A stretch of DNA of 9,507 bases from Cycloclasticus sp. Lineage in GTDB: Bacteria > Pseudomonadota > Gammaproteobacteria > Methylococcales > Cycloclasticaceae. The stretch spans positions 1 through 9,507 of the forward strand of contig JAGPVU010000006.1 of the NCBI GenBank assembly GCA_018066825.1, read 5' to 3'. This document shows positions 1-7,896 of the stretch, in pieces. Numbering within the stretch: position 1 is the stretch's first letter; each line of letters starts with the position of its first letter. A program made the translations under genes and the position numbers. The notes under the pieces were generated by a model, which did no database searches, was not told where the DNA came from, and saw only the letters and a program-made list of their open reading frames with translations.

Positions 1-60
1 GGATAGAGCGCACCCCTCCTAAGGGTGAAGTCGCAGGTTCGAATCCTGCTCGGGGCACCA
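1..60 (+). tRNA. tRNA-Arg (anticodon CCT), 3' part only
   Basis: This is the 3' part of a tRNA gene whose 5' acceptor strand lies outside the window. The anticodon arm is a perfect 5-bp stem, CACCC (11-15) with GGGTG (23-27), around the seven-base loop CTCCTAA, which puts the anticodon CCT at 18-20. This reads AGG, so the tRNA carries arginine. The T arm is GCAGG (33-37) with CCTGC (45-49) around TTCGAAT, and the 3' acceptor strand plus an encoded CCA end at 60. An encoded CCA is typical of gammaproteobacterial tRNA genes. No hairpin terminator is visible right after it, only a short T run at 79-84. Confidence 0.95.
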
Positions 61-71
61 AATTTAGTAGA

Positions 72-100
72 TTGAAACTTTTTTAAAGAATAGTTATATA
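72..100 (+). promoter_or_regulatory. Possible sigma70 promoter for the sucA operon
   Basis: In the AT-rich gap between the tRNA and sucA, TTGAAA (72-77) is followed after 17 bases by TATATA (95-100). An alternative -10 is TATATT at 97-102 with a 19-base spacer. This would give a leader of roughly 55 bases before the sucA ATG. The sequence is AT-rich enough for chance matches, and transcription could also read through from the tRNA gene. Confidence 0.35.
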
Positions 101-160
101 TTTTTAATATTCTGAACTACACTAAAACTAGACAACTTCATACCTGACGGAATACATTTG

Positions 161-2980
161 ATGAATAACTTGCTTGAGCTTTTTAAAAGCACATCTGCTC
201 TAAACGGGGCAAACGCGAATTTTGTTGAGGATATGTACGAACAGTACCTGAATGATCCCGATTCAGTGGACCCTCAATGGCAAAAAGAATTTAATAGCAT
301 TCGCTCTAATGCAGATACCATAGACATCCCCCACTCATCGATAAAAAAACATTTTGCCGACCTTGCCAAGGCACCAACCGGTATGCGGGTTATCCAAGGC
401 GGTGTTTCAGCAGAACAACTGTCAAAACAAGCAGCCGTTTCAAGGTTAATGAATGCCTATCGTATTAATGGGCATAAACAAGCCAATGTTAACCCATTAA
501 AAAAGAATCAAACAAAACATGTTGCTGAACTAGATATTGCTTTTCACGGTCTTAGCGAACTAGACCTCAATACGCAATTTGACACCGGCACATTACATAA
601 TACGCCTGAGCAATTAGCCCTTAAGGATATTCTCCCCATTCTTCAAGAGACCTACTGCAGCAGTATCGGCGTTGAATACATGCACATTTCAAACACCGAG
701 ATGCGTTCATGGGTACGTCGCCGCATGGAAGGTCCGCGCGGGCATTTAAGTTTAAATATTGATCAAAAAAAGTGGCTTTTAAAGCTGTTAAGTGCAGCCG
801 AAGGTATTGAAAACTACTTACACCGAACTTACGTCGGCCAAAAGCGATTTTCTCTTGAAGGGGGCGAAAGCTTAATCCCCATGCTCGACGAAATGCTTCA
901 ACGTTGTGGCGAACACGGCGTAAAAGAAACTGTCATTGGCATGGCTCACCGCGGTCGTTTAAATGTTTTAGTTAATATATTTGGTAAAAACCCCGCTATT
1001 TTGTTTGAGGAATTTGAAGGTAAACGTTCAGCCTCACCCTCAAAAAACGGCTCTGGCGACGTCAAATATCATATGGGGTTTTCCTCAGACATAGCCACAC
1101 CAAGTGGCGAGATGCACTTAGCGCTAGCCTTTAACCCTTCTCACCTTGAAATTATTAACCCCGTTGTTGAAGGATCAGTTCGCGCCAGACAAGATCGACG
1201 CGGCCAATCTGGGGAAAATGAAGTGGTTGCCATCCAAATTCATGGCGATTCTGCTTTTTCAGGCCAAGGCGTGGTAATGGAAACCCTACAGATGTCTCGC
1301 ACTCGAGGCTACGGCGTCGGTGGCACCATCCATATCGTCATTAACAACCAAGTCGGCTTTACCACCAGCAATCCTGCGGACACACGATCCACTTTGTATT
1401 GTACTGACGTAGCCAAAATGCTTGAAACGCCGATATTACATGTGAACGGCGACGACCCAGAAGCGGTACTATTTGCGTCGCAGCTGGCCGTTGATTTCCG
1501 TAAAGAATTTAAGCAAGACATCGTGATTGATATGGTTTGTTACCGCCGCCGCGGTCACAACGAGGCCGATGAGCCTGCCGTCACTCAACCACTGATGTAT
1601 AAAACCATTCGTGCTATGGCCACCACACGTAAACTGTACGCCAACAGTTTAATTAAAGAAGGCACGATAAACGCCGAAGATGCTGCGAAACTTGAGGCTG
1701 AATACCGGGCCGCTTTGGAAAAAGGCGAGATCGTTTCGCGCCCTATCTTAGATCATAAGGTGAATCCTTTCGTCGCAAAATGGGATACGTTCTTAACGAG
1801 CAAGTGGGACGATCCATGTGACACCACTGTTACGGCAAAACAGTTCCATAAAATTTCTGATTTAATGCTTGAACTACCCCCCGAGTTTGCCGTGCAAGCA
1901 CGCGTTGAAAAAGTCCTGGAAAGCAGAAAAAAAATGTCGGTGGGCGCTCAGCCCATTGATTGGGGCTACGCAGAGAATATGGCATATGGCACCTTATTAG
2001 CACAAGGGCGGGACATTCGAATTACTGGACAAGACGTTGGTCGTGGGACTTTCTTCCACCGTCACGCAGTACTGCATAACACACAAAACGGTGAAACCTA
2101 CATACCCCTAAGACATTTGATGTTAAAACAAGGAACATTTTCCTTGTACGACTCTTTTTTGTCTGAAGAAGCTGTACTCGGGTTTGAATATGGTTACTCA
2201 ACAACAGAACCCGATGACTTGGTAATCTGGGAAGCGCAATTTGGTGATTTTGCTAATGGAGCCCAAGTGGTTATGGATCAATTTATTAGTTCCGGTGAAA
2301 CTAAATGGGGCCGCCTATGTGGCTTGGTCATGTTATTACCACACGGTTACGAAGGCCAGGGGCCAGAGCATTCATCCGCCCGCTTAGAACGTTATTTACA
2401 ATTATGTGCCGAACACAATATGCAGGTTTGCGTACCCTCCACACCGGCACAAATTTTCCATCTAATACGTCGTCAATCACTGAGTTTTTTCCGCAAACCA
2501 TTAGTTATTATGAGCCCTAAAAGCTTATTAAGGCACAAGCTGGCAACCTCTACATTGGAAGAGTTAACCAAAGGTTCATTTCAACCCTTAATACAAGAGA
2601 TTGACGATATCGACCCTAAAAAGGTCACCCGAGTAACCGTTTGTTCCGGCAAGGTTTACTACGATTTGCTGGAACGCCGTAGAGAAGATAAATTAGAACA
2701 CGTCGCTATTTTACGAGCCGAGCAGCTGTATCCGTTCCCTATCGAGGAGTTGCAAGCGTCATTTAAAAAATACCCTAAACTGAAACAATTTGTTTGGTGT
2801 CAAGAAGAACCCATGAATCAAGGCGCTTGGTACCAAATTAGGCATCGTTTTTTTGATTTATTAAGTAAGAAATTAGAACTTAAATATGCTGGTCGTGATA
2901 TGTCTGCCTCACCCGCCGTAGGACAGTTTAGTTTACATGTCGAGCAGCAACAAAAACTAATCCATGAAGCACTTTACTAA
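161..2980 (+). CDS. sucA: 2-oxoglutarate dehydrogenase E1 component (SucA)
   Basis: SucA is the ThDP-dependent E1 subunit that decarboxylates 2-oxoglutarate and passes the succinyl group to the lipoyl arm of SucB. The 939-residue product is close to E. coli SucA (933). The N-terminus has the family's E2/E3-binding type segment, FVEDMYEQYLNDPDSVDPQW (about 21-40). Then come HRGRLNVLVN (263-272), YHMGFSSD (303-310), the ThDP/Mg motif IHGDSAF...INNQ (360-397) and RRRGHNEADEP (462-472). The C-terminal transketolase half contains GQDVGRGTFFHRHAVLHN. I prefer the ATG at 161. An in-frame TTG at 158 gives one extra residue, but the homologous N-terminus fits the ATG. Upstream there is only a weak Shine-Dalgarno (CGGA, 148-151). 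The gene is first in a sucA-sucB-lpd operon, 30 bp before sucB. Confidence 0.97.
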   Translation: MNNLLELFKSTSALNGANANFVEDMYEQYLNDPDSVDPQWQKEFNSIRSNADTIDIPHSSIKKHFADLAKAPTGMRVIQGGVSAEQLSKQAAVSRLMNAYRINGHKQANVNPLKKNQTKHVAELDIAFHGLSELDLNTQFDTGTLHNTPEQLALKDILPILQETYCSSIGVEYMHISNTEMRSWVRRRMEGPRGHLSLNIDQKKWLLKLLSAAEGIENYLHRTYVGQKRFSLEGGESLIPMLDEMLQRCGEHGVKETVIGMAHRGRLNVLVNIFGKNPAILFEEFEGKRSASPSKNGSGDVKYHMGFSSDIATPSGEMHLALAFNPSHLEIINPVVEGSVRARQDRRGQSGENEVVAIQIHGDSAFSGQGVVMETLQMSRTRGYGVGGTIHIVINNQVGFTTSNPADTRSTLYCTDVAKMLETPILHVNGDDPEAVLFASQLAVDFRKEFKQDIVIDMVCYRRRGHNEADEPAVTQPLMYKTIRAMATTRKLYANSLIKEGTINAEDAAKLEAEYRAALEKGEIVSRPILDHKVNPFVAKWDTFLTSKWDDPCDTTVTAKQFHKISDLMLELPPEFAVQARVEKVLESRKKMSVGAQPIDWGYAENMAYGTLLAQGRDIRITGQDVGRGTFFHRHAVLHNTQNGETYIPLRHLMLKQGTFSLYDSFLSEEAVLGFEYGYSTTEPDDLVIWEAQFGDFANGAQVVMDQFISSGETKWGRLCGLVMLLPHGYEGQGPEHSSARLERYLQLCAEHNMQVCVPSTPAQIFHLIRRQSLSFFRKPLVIMSPKSLLRHKLATSTLEELTKGSFQPLIQEIDDIDPKKVTRVTVCSGKVYYDLLERRREDKLEHVAILRAEQLYPFPIEELQASFKKYPKLKQFVWCQEEPMNQGAWYQIRHRFFDLLSKKLELKYAGRDMSASPAVGQFSLHVEQQQKLIHEALY

Positions 2981-3010
2981 TAACATTAAGATTTTACAAA
3001 GGACCAAATC

Positions 3011-4255
3011 ATGAGCATTGAAGTCGTAGTACCCAGCCTCCCTGAATCCGTTGCAGATGCAACCTTAGTTACTTGGCATAAAAAAGCTGGCGATACCATT
3101 CTAAAAGATGAAAATCTTGTCGACTTAGAAACTGACAAAGTCGTTTTAGAGGTGCCTGCATTAGCGGACGGCATACTGGCTGAAATTTTTGAAGCAGAAG
3201 GCGCTATCGTTATTGGTGGCCAACTGATTGCCCGTATTGAGGAAGGTGGCGCAGCCGGCAAGGTTGGAACACCTCCGGGCGACTCAGCAGAAACAGCCAC
3301 CGCGGCCGTTGAAATCAACTCAGGTTCGAGTCAAGCACTAAGCCCTGCTGTTAGAAAATTAGTTGCAGAACACGGTTTAGACACCAGTAAAATTTCAGCC
3401 ACAGGAAAAGGTGGCAGAATAACTAAAACTGATATTCTTAATCACTTGAACGCCCAATCAAGCGAGACTAAAGAACCCCAAATAGCCCCCATCGCTATGG
3501 CCGCTCCTGCGAAAGCAGCCGCCGCAGAACAGAAACCTATCCTGCCTTCGAGTGACCGCGCTGAACAACGCGTCCCCATGACACGCTTGCGGGCGAAAGT
3601 TGCAGAACGGTTAATTCAAGCACAGCAAAATACGGCCATGTTGACGACCTTTAATGAAGTCAACATGCAACCTATTATGGATATTCGCAATAAATACAAA
3701 GACACGTTTGCCAAGGTGCACGAAACCAAATTAGGGTTTATGTCGTTTTTTGTCAAAGCCGCCGTAGAAGCATTAAAACTGTACCCTGCCGTGAACGCAT
3801 CGGTAGACGAACAAGATATTATTTACCACGGTTTTTATGATATCGGTATCGCTGTCTCCTCGCCAAGAGGCTTAGTCGTACCTGTCTTAAGAGACGCTGA
3901 TTTACGTAACTTTGCCGGCATTGAAAGTGGTATTGCTGAATTTGGTAAGAAAGCACAAAATGGTAATCTAAGTTACGAAGATCTTACCGGAGGCACCTTC
4001 ACTATTACCAATGGCGGAGTATTTGGCTCGATGATGTCCACGCCTATTTTAAACCCACCGCAAAGTGCCATTTTAGGTATGCACGCTATCAATCAGCGCG
4101 TCGTCGTTGAAAAGGGTGAAATGGTTATCCGTCCAATGATGTACCTAGCTTTATCCTATGACCATCGGATTATTGATGGCAAAGAAGCCGTCTCATTCTT
4201 GGTTACCATCAAAGACTTCCTAGAAGACCCTTCTAGGTTACTTTTAAACGTATAA
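3011..4255 (+). CDS. sucB: Dihydrolipoyl succinyltransferase, 2-oxoglutarate dehydrogenase E2 (SucB)
   Basis: SucB is the core acyltransferase of the 2-oxoglutarate dehydrogenase complex; it moves the succinyl group from lipoamide to CoA. The 414-residue protein has the standard one-lipoyl layout. The lipoyl domain spans about 1-78, with the lipoylated lysine K43 in the motif ETDKVV. A Gly/Ala-rich linker follows, then the peripheral-subunit-binding domain at about 109-147 (LSPAVRKLV...GKGGRITKTDIL). After a second Ala/Pro linker comes the catalytic domain from about 185, ending with the active-site motif DHRIIDG (H385, D389). E. coli SucB is 405 residues. The start has a good Shine-Dalgarno, AAAGGA (2998-3003), seven bases before the ATG. 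It sits 30 bp after sucA and 17 bp before lpd, so all three are probably co-transcribed. Confidence 0.97.
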   Translation: MSIEVVVPSLPESVADATLVTWHKKAGDTILKDENLVDLETDKVVLEVPALADGILAEIFEAEGAIVIGGQLIARIEEGGAAGKVGTPPGDSAETATAAVEINSGSSQALSPAVRKLVAEHGLDTSKISATGKGGRITKTDILNHLNAQSSETKEPQIAPIAMAAPAKAAAAEQKPILPSSDRAEQRVPMTRLRAKVAERLIQAQQNTAMLTTFNEVNMQPIMDIRNKYKDTFAKVHETKLGFMSFFVKAAVEALKLYPAVNASVDEQDIIYHGFYDIGIAVSSPRGLVVPVLRDADLRNFAGIESGIAEFGKKAQNGNLSYEDLTGGTFTITNGGVFGSMMSTPILNPPQSAILGMHAINQRVVVEKGEMVIRPMMYLALSYDHRIIDGKEAVSFLVTIKDFLEDPSRLLLNV

Positions 4256-4272
4256 ACCTTTAGGAGTAGCTT

Positions 4273-5703
4273 ATGAGCTCAGAACAAAAATTTGATGTTA
4301 TCGTTATTGGTGGCGGTCCTGGTGGCTATGTTGCCGCTATACGATGCGCCCAATTAGGCCTTAAAACGGCCTGCGTAGACGAATTTACGGGTAAAGATAA
4401 TAAAGCCTCATTAGGCGGCACATGCCTTAATGTCGGCTGTATTCCATCAAAAGCTTTATTAGAATCTTCACATCATTATGAACAATTAGATCATGGCCTC
4501 GATAACCACGGCATTACGGTAACTGGGTTAAAAATGGATGTTGCCGCGATGATCAAAAATAAAGATGAGATCGTAGCGCGACTAACAGGCGGTATTAGCG
4601 GGCTATTTAAAGCCAATAAAATCACTAGTTTTCACGGCCGAGGCAAACTATTAGCTGGCAGGCAGGTCGAAATCACCCATGGAAAAACTAAATCAACCAT
4701 CTCAGCTGATAGCGTTATCTTAGCCGCTGGTTCACGCCCAATTGATATTCCTTCAGCCCCCGTAGATAACAAAAACATCGTTGACTCTACTGGCGCTTTA
4801 GATTTCCAAAAAACACCTAAAACACTCGGCGTTATCGGCGCTGGCGTTATCGGCTTGGAACTAGGCAGTGTATGGAACCGTTTAGGTTCAAAAGTTATCT
4901 TACTAGAGGCACAAGACGAATTTCTTCCCGCGGCAGATAAAAAAATAGCCGCCGAAGCCATGCGTCAATTCAAAAAACAAGGCCTCGATATTAAAATGAG
5001 CGCCCGGGTAACAAAAGCAAGCTCTAAAGGTAAAAAAGTTACCGTTAGTTATGAAGACGCAACCGGTGAACATACTATTGAGTTAGACAAATTGATTGTC
5101 TCCGTTGGCCGCCGCCCAAATACCGATAACTTATTTGCACCCGAAGCGCCAATCGAACTCGATGAACGCGGCTTTATTGAAGTAGACGAGATTTGGCAAA
5201 CATCCCAACCTAGTGTCTACGCTATCGGCGATTTAATTCGTGGCCCGATGCTTGCTCACAAGGCCTCAGAAGAAGGCGTTGCCGTAGCTGAAGTGATCTA
5301 TGGTGAAGAACCGCAAATAAATTATGACGTTATACCTAGCGTTATTTACACACAGCCAGAAATTGCATGGGTCGGTCAAACCGAGCAACACCTTAAATCC
5401 ACCGGTGAAAAAATAAAAATCGGTAGCTTCCCCTTTAGTGCAAGTGGCCGCGCTCAAGCCTTAGGTGATACCACGGGATTGGTTAAAATCATTGCTAATA
5501 AAGAAACCGATCTAATTCTAGGTGTACATATCATCGGACCGCAAGCATCAGAACTGCTAGCAGAAGCCGTTCTAGCGATGGAATACTCTGCCAGCACTGA
5601 AGACTTAGCCTTAACGATTCATTCCCACCCAACGCTGTCAGAAGCTCTCCACGAAGCTGCCCTAGCCGTAGATAATCGGGCGATTCATATACCCAACAAA
5701 TAA
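4273..5703 (+). CDS. lpd: Dihydrolipoyl dehydrogenase E3 (Lpd)
   Basis: Lpd is the FAD/NAD flavoprotein that reoxidises dihydrolipoamide, completing the E1-E2-E3 set of this operon. The 476-residue product matches the family length (E. coli 474). It shows the FAD-binding GGGPGG (13-18), the redox-active disulfide motif GGTCLNVGCIPSK (C51, C56), the NAD-binding GVIGAGVIGLELG near 186, the second FAD motif VYAIGD, and the C-terminal HSHPTLSE with the catalytic His452/Glu457 pair. AGGAG (4262-4266) lies six bases before the ATG. Because the gene is linked to sucAB, it is presumably the E3 for 2-oxoglutarate dehydrogenase. Whether it also serves pyruvate dehydrogenase or the glycine cleavage system cannot be told from the window. 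Confidence 0.97.
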   Translation: MSSEQKFDVIVIGGGPGGYVAAIRCAQLGLKTACVDEFTGKDNKASLGGTCLNVGCIPSKALLESSHHYEQLDHGLDNHGITVTGLKMDVAAMIKNKDEIVARLTGGISGLFKANKITSFHGRGKLLAGRQVEITHGKTKSTISADSVILAAGSRPIDIPSAPVDNKNIVDSTGALDFQKTPKTLGVIGAGVIGLELGSVWNRLGSKVILLEAQDEFLPAADKKIAAEAMRQFKKQGLDIKMSARVTKASSKGKKVTVSYEDATGEHTIELDKLIVSVGRRPNTDNLFAPEAPIELDERGFIEVDEIWQTSQPSVYAIGDLIRGPMLAHKASEEGVAVAEVIYGEEPQINYDVIPSVIYTQPEIAWVGQTEQHLKSTGEKIKIGSFPFSASGRAQALGDTTGLVKIIANKETDLILGVHIIGPQASELLAEAVLAMEYSASTEDLALTIHSHPTLSEALHEAALAVDNRAIHIPNK

Positions 5704-5713
5704 AAACTAAAAA

Positions 5714-5739
5714 CTCTCAAGGGCCCTGTCCCTTGAGAG
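5714..5739. terminator. Perfect 10-bp hairpin after lpd, terminator-like
   Basis: CTCTCAAGGG (5714-5723) pairs perfectly with CCCTTGAGAG (5730-5739) around a six-base loop, 10 bp after the lpd stop codon. On the plus strand no T run follows (GTCACTTATAG). The upstream flank is A-rich (TAAAAACTAAAAA), so a transcript from the minus strand would have the hairpin followed by a U-rich tail. It is well placed to end or stabilise the sucAB-lpd message, but in classic form it is a terminator only for leftward transcription. Confidence 0.7.
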
Positions 5740-5743
5740 GTCA

Positions 5744-5811
5744 CTTATAGGTGTGATTGCAATAATCATCACCTAAGCGCATTGCCATAGAAACACCCAT
5801 CACCCTTAGGT
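5744..5811 (+). repeat. Overlapping inverted repeats with alternative pairing
   Basis: An imperfect stem can form between CTTATAGGTGTGATT (5744-5758) and AATCATCACCTAAG (5764-5777), with small bulges and a five-base loop GCAAT. The segment ACCTAAG (5771-5777) is also an exact 7-bp complement of CTTAGGT (5805-5811), so the two pairings exclude each other. It lies in the non-coding region just after the lpd hairpin. No known riboswitch or small RNA is recognised here. Confidence 0.35.
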
Positions 5812-5865
5812 CACACAAGCATTAAGTTACATGCTTAACTTAATTCAAATTCTTATATATATCGT

Positions 5866-6013
5866 TTAACGTTTTATTATTTATAAAAATTATTAAATAA
5901 AAGCTTTACACGGGTACTATTTTATATTAATTTTAAACTATATTTGACACTTTATTTAAGTAGATAATGTAACTGCTTGTTTTAAAACGTTAATATATTT
6001 GTGACGTTTTATT
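5866..6013. repeat. Three ACGTTTTA elements upstream of the ThDP-enzyme operon
   Basis: TTAACGTTTTA (5866-5876) recurs exactly in inverted orientation as TAAAACGTTAA (5983-5993). A third copy of the core, ACGTTTTATT (6004-6013), repeats 5869-5878 in direct orientation over ten bases. All three lie within 150 bp and flank or overlap the likely promoter. The first two cores are centred on the palindrome AACGTT. They are candidate operator sites for a regulator of the downstream operon. The AT-rich background weakens the case somewhat, but 11-bp and 10-bp exact matches are noteworthy. Confidence 0.4.
5944..5970 (+). promoter_or_regulatory. Candidate promoter for the ThDP-enzyme operon
   Basis: A consensus -35 hexamer TTGACA (5944-5949) is followed by GATAAT (5963-5968) or TAATGT (5965-5970). 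The spacers, 13 and 15 bases, are shorter than the ideal 17, so the promoter would be weak or activator-dependent. Another pair, TTGACG (6012-6017) and TATAAA (6034-6039), has good spacing. However, it would start transcription at or beyond the Shine-Dalgarno of the gene at 6053, so I consider it less likely. Confidence 0.3.
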
Positions 6014-6052
6014 GACGGCTAATAAAATAAAAATATAAAGGGAATCCTAATC

Positions 6053-7894
6053 ATGTCATCAGTTGTTTCAGAAGTACTAAAAACGAATCAGGTTAACCCC
6101 TGCGACCTACTCATTAGATACCTAGAAGATATGGGTGTTGAATATATCTTTGGTATCCCAGGTGGAGCGATTGAACCCTTATACAACGCATTAGCAAAAA
6201 GCGAACGCCGTGGCGGGATTCGTGCAATTACCGCACGCCATGAAACAGGCGCCGTCTTTATGGCCGACGCGTACGCTAGAAACACCGGTAAACTTGGCGT
6301 TTGCTGCTCTACAACAGGACCAGGCGCTACCAATATGATCACGGGCATCGCCTCGTCTTACGAAAACAACACCCCCCTATTAGTTATTACACCGCAGGCA
6401 TCACAAGATAAATTGGGCAAAAAAGCCATGCAAGAATCTGGGGATACGGGCGTAAACATCGCTGGCATGCTTGAATTTTGTACAAGATATAACAGCTACG
6501 TCACCCATATTGATCAATTCGAACAAAAATTAGTTTCGGCAATAATGTCTGCATTTAGTACACCCTGTGGTCCAGCCCATCTTAGTATTCCTGCTGATAT
6601 TCTAAAAGGATCTATTGCTATTAACACCACATCAACAGTCAACATTAAAAACCTATTAAGACGCCCCAATTTTAAGGATGAATATGCAATTAAGCAGCTA
6701 AATAAAGAGCTTAATAAATCTAAAAAAACTGTTTTTGTTGTTGGCGCAGGCGCTAAAGGCTGCAGCGGTCTAATTTTACAATGCATCAACACAATGGATG
6801 CCACATTTGTAGCAACACCTGATGGTAAAAGTTTTGTAAACCCTTACCACCCTTCCTACCGTGGCGTTATTGGCTTTGCTGGACACAAAAGCGCTAACAA
6901 GGTGCTTGAAGACCCTTCTGTAGACACCGTCCTAGTTATTGGCTCAGCGCTAGGCGAATTCACTAGCAATGCTTGGGACCAAAAAACGTTATTAAATAAC
7001 AAGCTAATTCATATAGACGACAATGAAGACAACTTTACGCGATCTTCTGTTGCAAAACTTCATGTTGGTGGCCACATTCCTACCATTCTTGAGGATATGT
7101 TAGAGAACAAAAACAAACAGGAAACGGGTATTGCAAATCCAGAGTCAGCTCAGAATAAATCCATCATCGATAAAAGCTTGTTTTTTAGTTATTTACAAAA
7201 AGGCAATCAGAAAGTTGTACCTTTTGAATACGATGAGCCTGACAAGGTCAATACATTCAGCTCACCACTAAAACCTCAGTTTTTAATGGCGCAATTAACC
7301 AAACTATTTCCACCTAACACGCGTTACTTAGCTGACACGGGAAACAACCTCGCTTGGGCTATCCATTACCTGAACCCGAACGACAGGCGCCTCCAACAGC
7401 GAAGAGGTACCAGCAGATCAAACAATGATCGTCGAAATAATGATGCTGGCTTATTACAAATTTGCGCAGAATTCTGCTCCATGGGTTGGTCCGTGGGTAG
7501 CGCCATTGGTACGGCATTGGCCCATCCTAATGACCCTGTCGTTTGTATCGTCGGTGATGGTAGCTTTCTTATGTCAGGTAATGAGATAACCGTTGCACTG
7601 CAAGAACGTCTTAACGTGATTTTTTTAATTATGAATGATCAACATCTCGGTATGGTCAAGCACGGCCAGCTGCTAAACAAGTCTGCCGACATTGCCAACG
7701 AGCTCCCCAGCATTAGCTACGCCTTAATGGCCTCTTCGATGGGTATTATGAGCCATACCATTGAATCAGCTGACGATTTAATTAATTTGGACATCAACCA
7801 CATGTGCCGACGTAAAGGCCCCGTATTACTCGATGTACGTATTGATCCTCTAGAAGTACCCCCCATTGCAACTCGATTAAAAGGCATGCGTTAA
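6053..7894 (+). CDS. Acetolactate-synthase-like ThDP-dependent enzyme, substrate unknown
   Basis: The 613-residue protein has the three-domain layout of the acetolactate synthase / pyruvate oxidase family. The N-terminal ThDP pyrimidine-binding domain (about 15-185) carries the catalytic Glu64 in RHETGA, then TTGPGATN (87-94). A central domain spans about 205-350. The C-terminal ThDP pyrophosphate domain (about 405-600) has GDGSFLMSGNE (501-511) and ends in MNDQ (527-530), where acetolactate synthases usually have NNQ. These features indicate a working ThDP enzyme acting on a 2-oxo acid. Classical acetolactate synthase is doubtful, since no small IlvN-type subunit follows and a polar Arg/Asn-rich stretch (445-463) interrupts the start of the C-terminal domain. 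A Shine-Dalgarno, AAAGGGA (6037-6043), is nine bases upstream. The gene leads an operon with two citrate-synthase-fold genes, the next starting 2 bp after its stop. The ThDP family assignment is firm; the reaction is unknown. Confidence 0.85.
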   Translation: MSSVVSEVLKTNQVNPCDLLIRYLEDMGVEYIFGIPGGAIEPLYNALAKSERRGGIRAITARHETGAVFMADAYARNTGKLGVCCSTTGPGATNMITGIASSYENNTPLLVITPQASQDKLGKKAMQESGDTGVNIAGMLEFCTRYNSYVTHIDQFEQKLVSAIMSAFSTPCGPAHLSIPADILKGSIAINTTSTVNIKNLLRRPNFKDEYAIKQLNKELNKSKKTVFVVGAGAKGCSGLILQCINTMDATFVATPDGKSFVNPYHPSYRGVIGFAGHKSANKVLEDPSVDTVLVIGSALGEFTSNAWDQKTLLNNKLIHIDDNEDNFTRSSVAKLHVGGHIPTILEDMLENKNKQETGIANPESAQNKSIIDKSLFFSYLQKGNQKVVPFEYDEPDKVNTFSSPLKPQFLMAQLTKLFPPNTRYLADTGNNLAWAIHYLNPNDRRLQQRRGTSRSNNDRRNNDAGLLQICAEFCSMGWSVGSAIGTALAHPNDPVVCIVGDGSFLMSGNEITVALQERLNVIFLIMNDQHLGMVKHGQLLNKSADIANELPSISYALMASSMGIMSHTIESADDLINLDINHMCRRKGPVLLDVRIDPLEVPPIATRLKGMR

Positions 7895-7896
7895 TC

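Larger units (their letters stand above)
5740..6052. other. Non-coding spacer between the two operons
   Basis: About 310 bp without a credible gene on either strand. The left part (to about 5815) holds inverted repeats. The right part (about 5840-6040) is very AT-rich and holds three copies of ACGTTTTA, candidate promoter elements and the leader of the following operon. I see no tRNA, CRISPR array or insertion-sequence end. Confidence 0.7.

Noticed and set aside
1..160. tRNA 3' end as an integration (att) site for a mobile element
   Set aside because: Nothing downstream looks mobile: the TCA operon follows directly, there is no integrase gene, and I saw no second copy of the tRNA 3' end in the window.
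158..160. TTG at 158 as the start codon of sucA
   Set aside because: An ATG follows immediately at 161 and gives the typical SucA N-terminus. A TTG start adjacent to an ATG is not supported by a better ribosome binding site.
2986..3318. Minus-strand open frames such as this one inside the suc and downstream genes
   Set aside because: They lie antisense within well-supported genes, have low-complexity products with no recognisable domain, and lack ribosome binding sites.
5750..5773. CRP-like site (TGTGA...)
   Set aside because: TGTGA is present at 5752 to 5756, but the second half-site TCACA is not at the required spacing; the segment fits better as part of a hairpin.
6012..6039. TTGACG / TATAAA as the main promoter of the ThDP-enzyme operon
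   Set aside because: Spacing is acceptable, but transcription would begin around 6046, removing the good Shine-Dalgarno at 6037-6043.
6053..7894. Calling the ThDP enzyme IlvB/IlvI (branched-chain amino acid acetolactate synthase)
   Set aside because: There is no ilvN/ilvH or ilvC next to it, the neighbours are two citrate-synthase-fold genes, and the protein has an unusual polar insertion. Only family-level assignment is justified.
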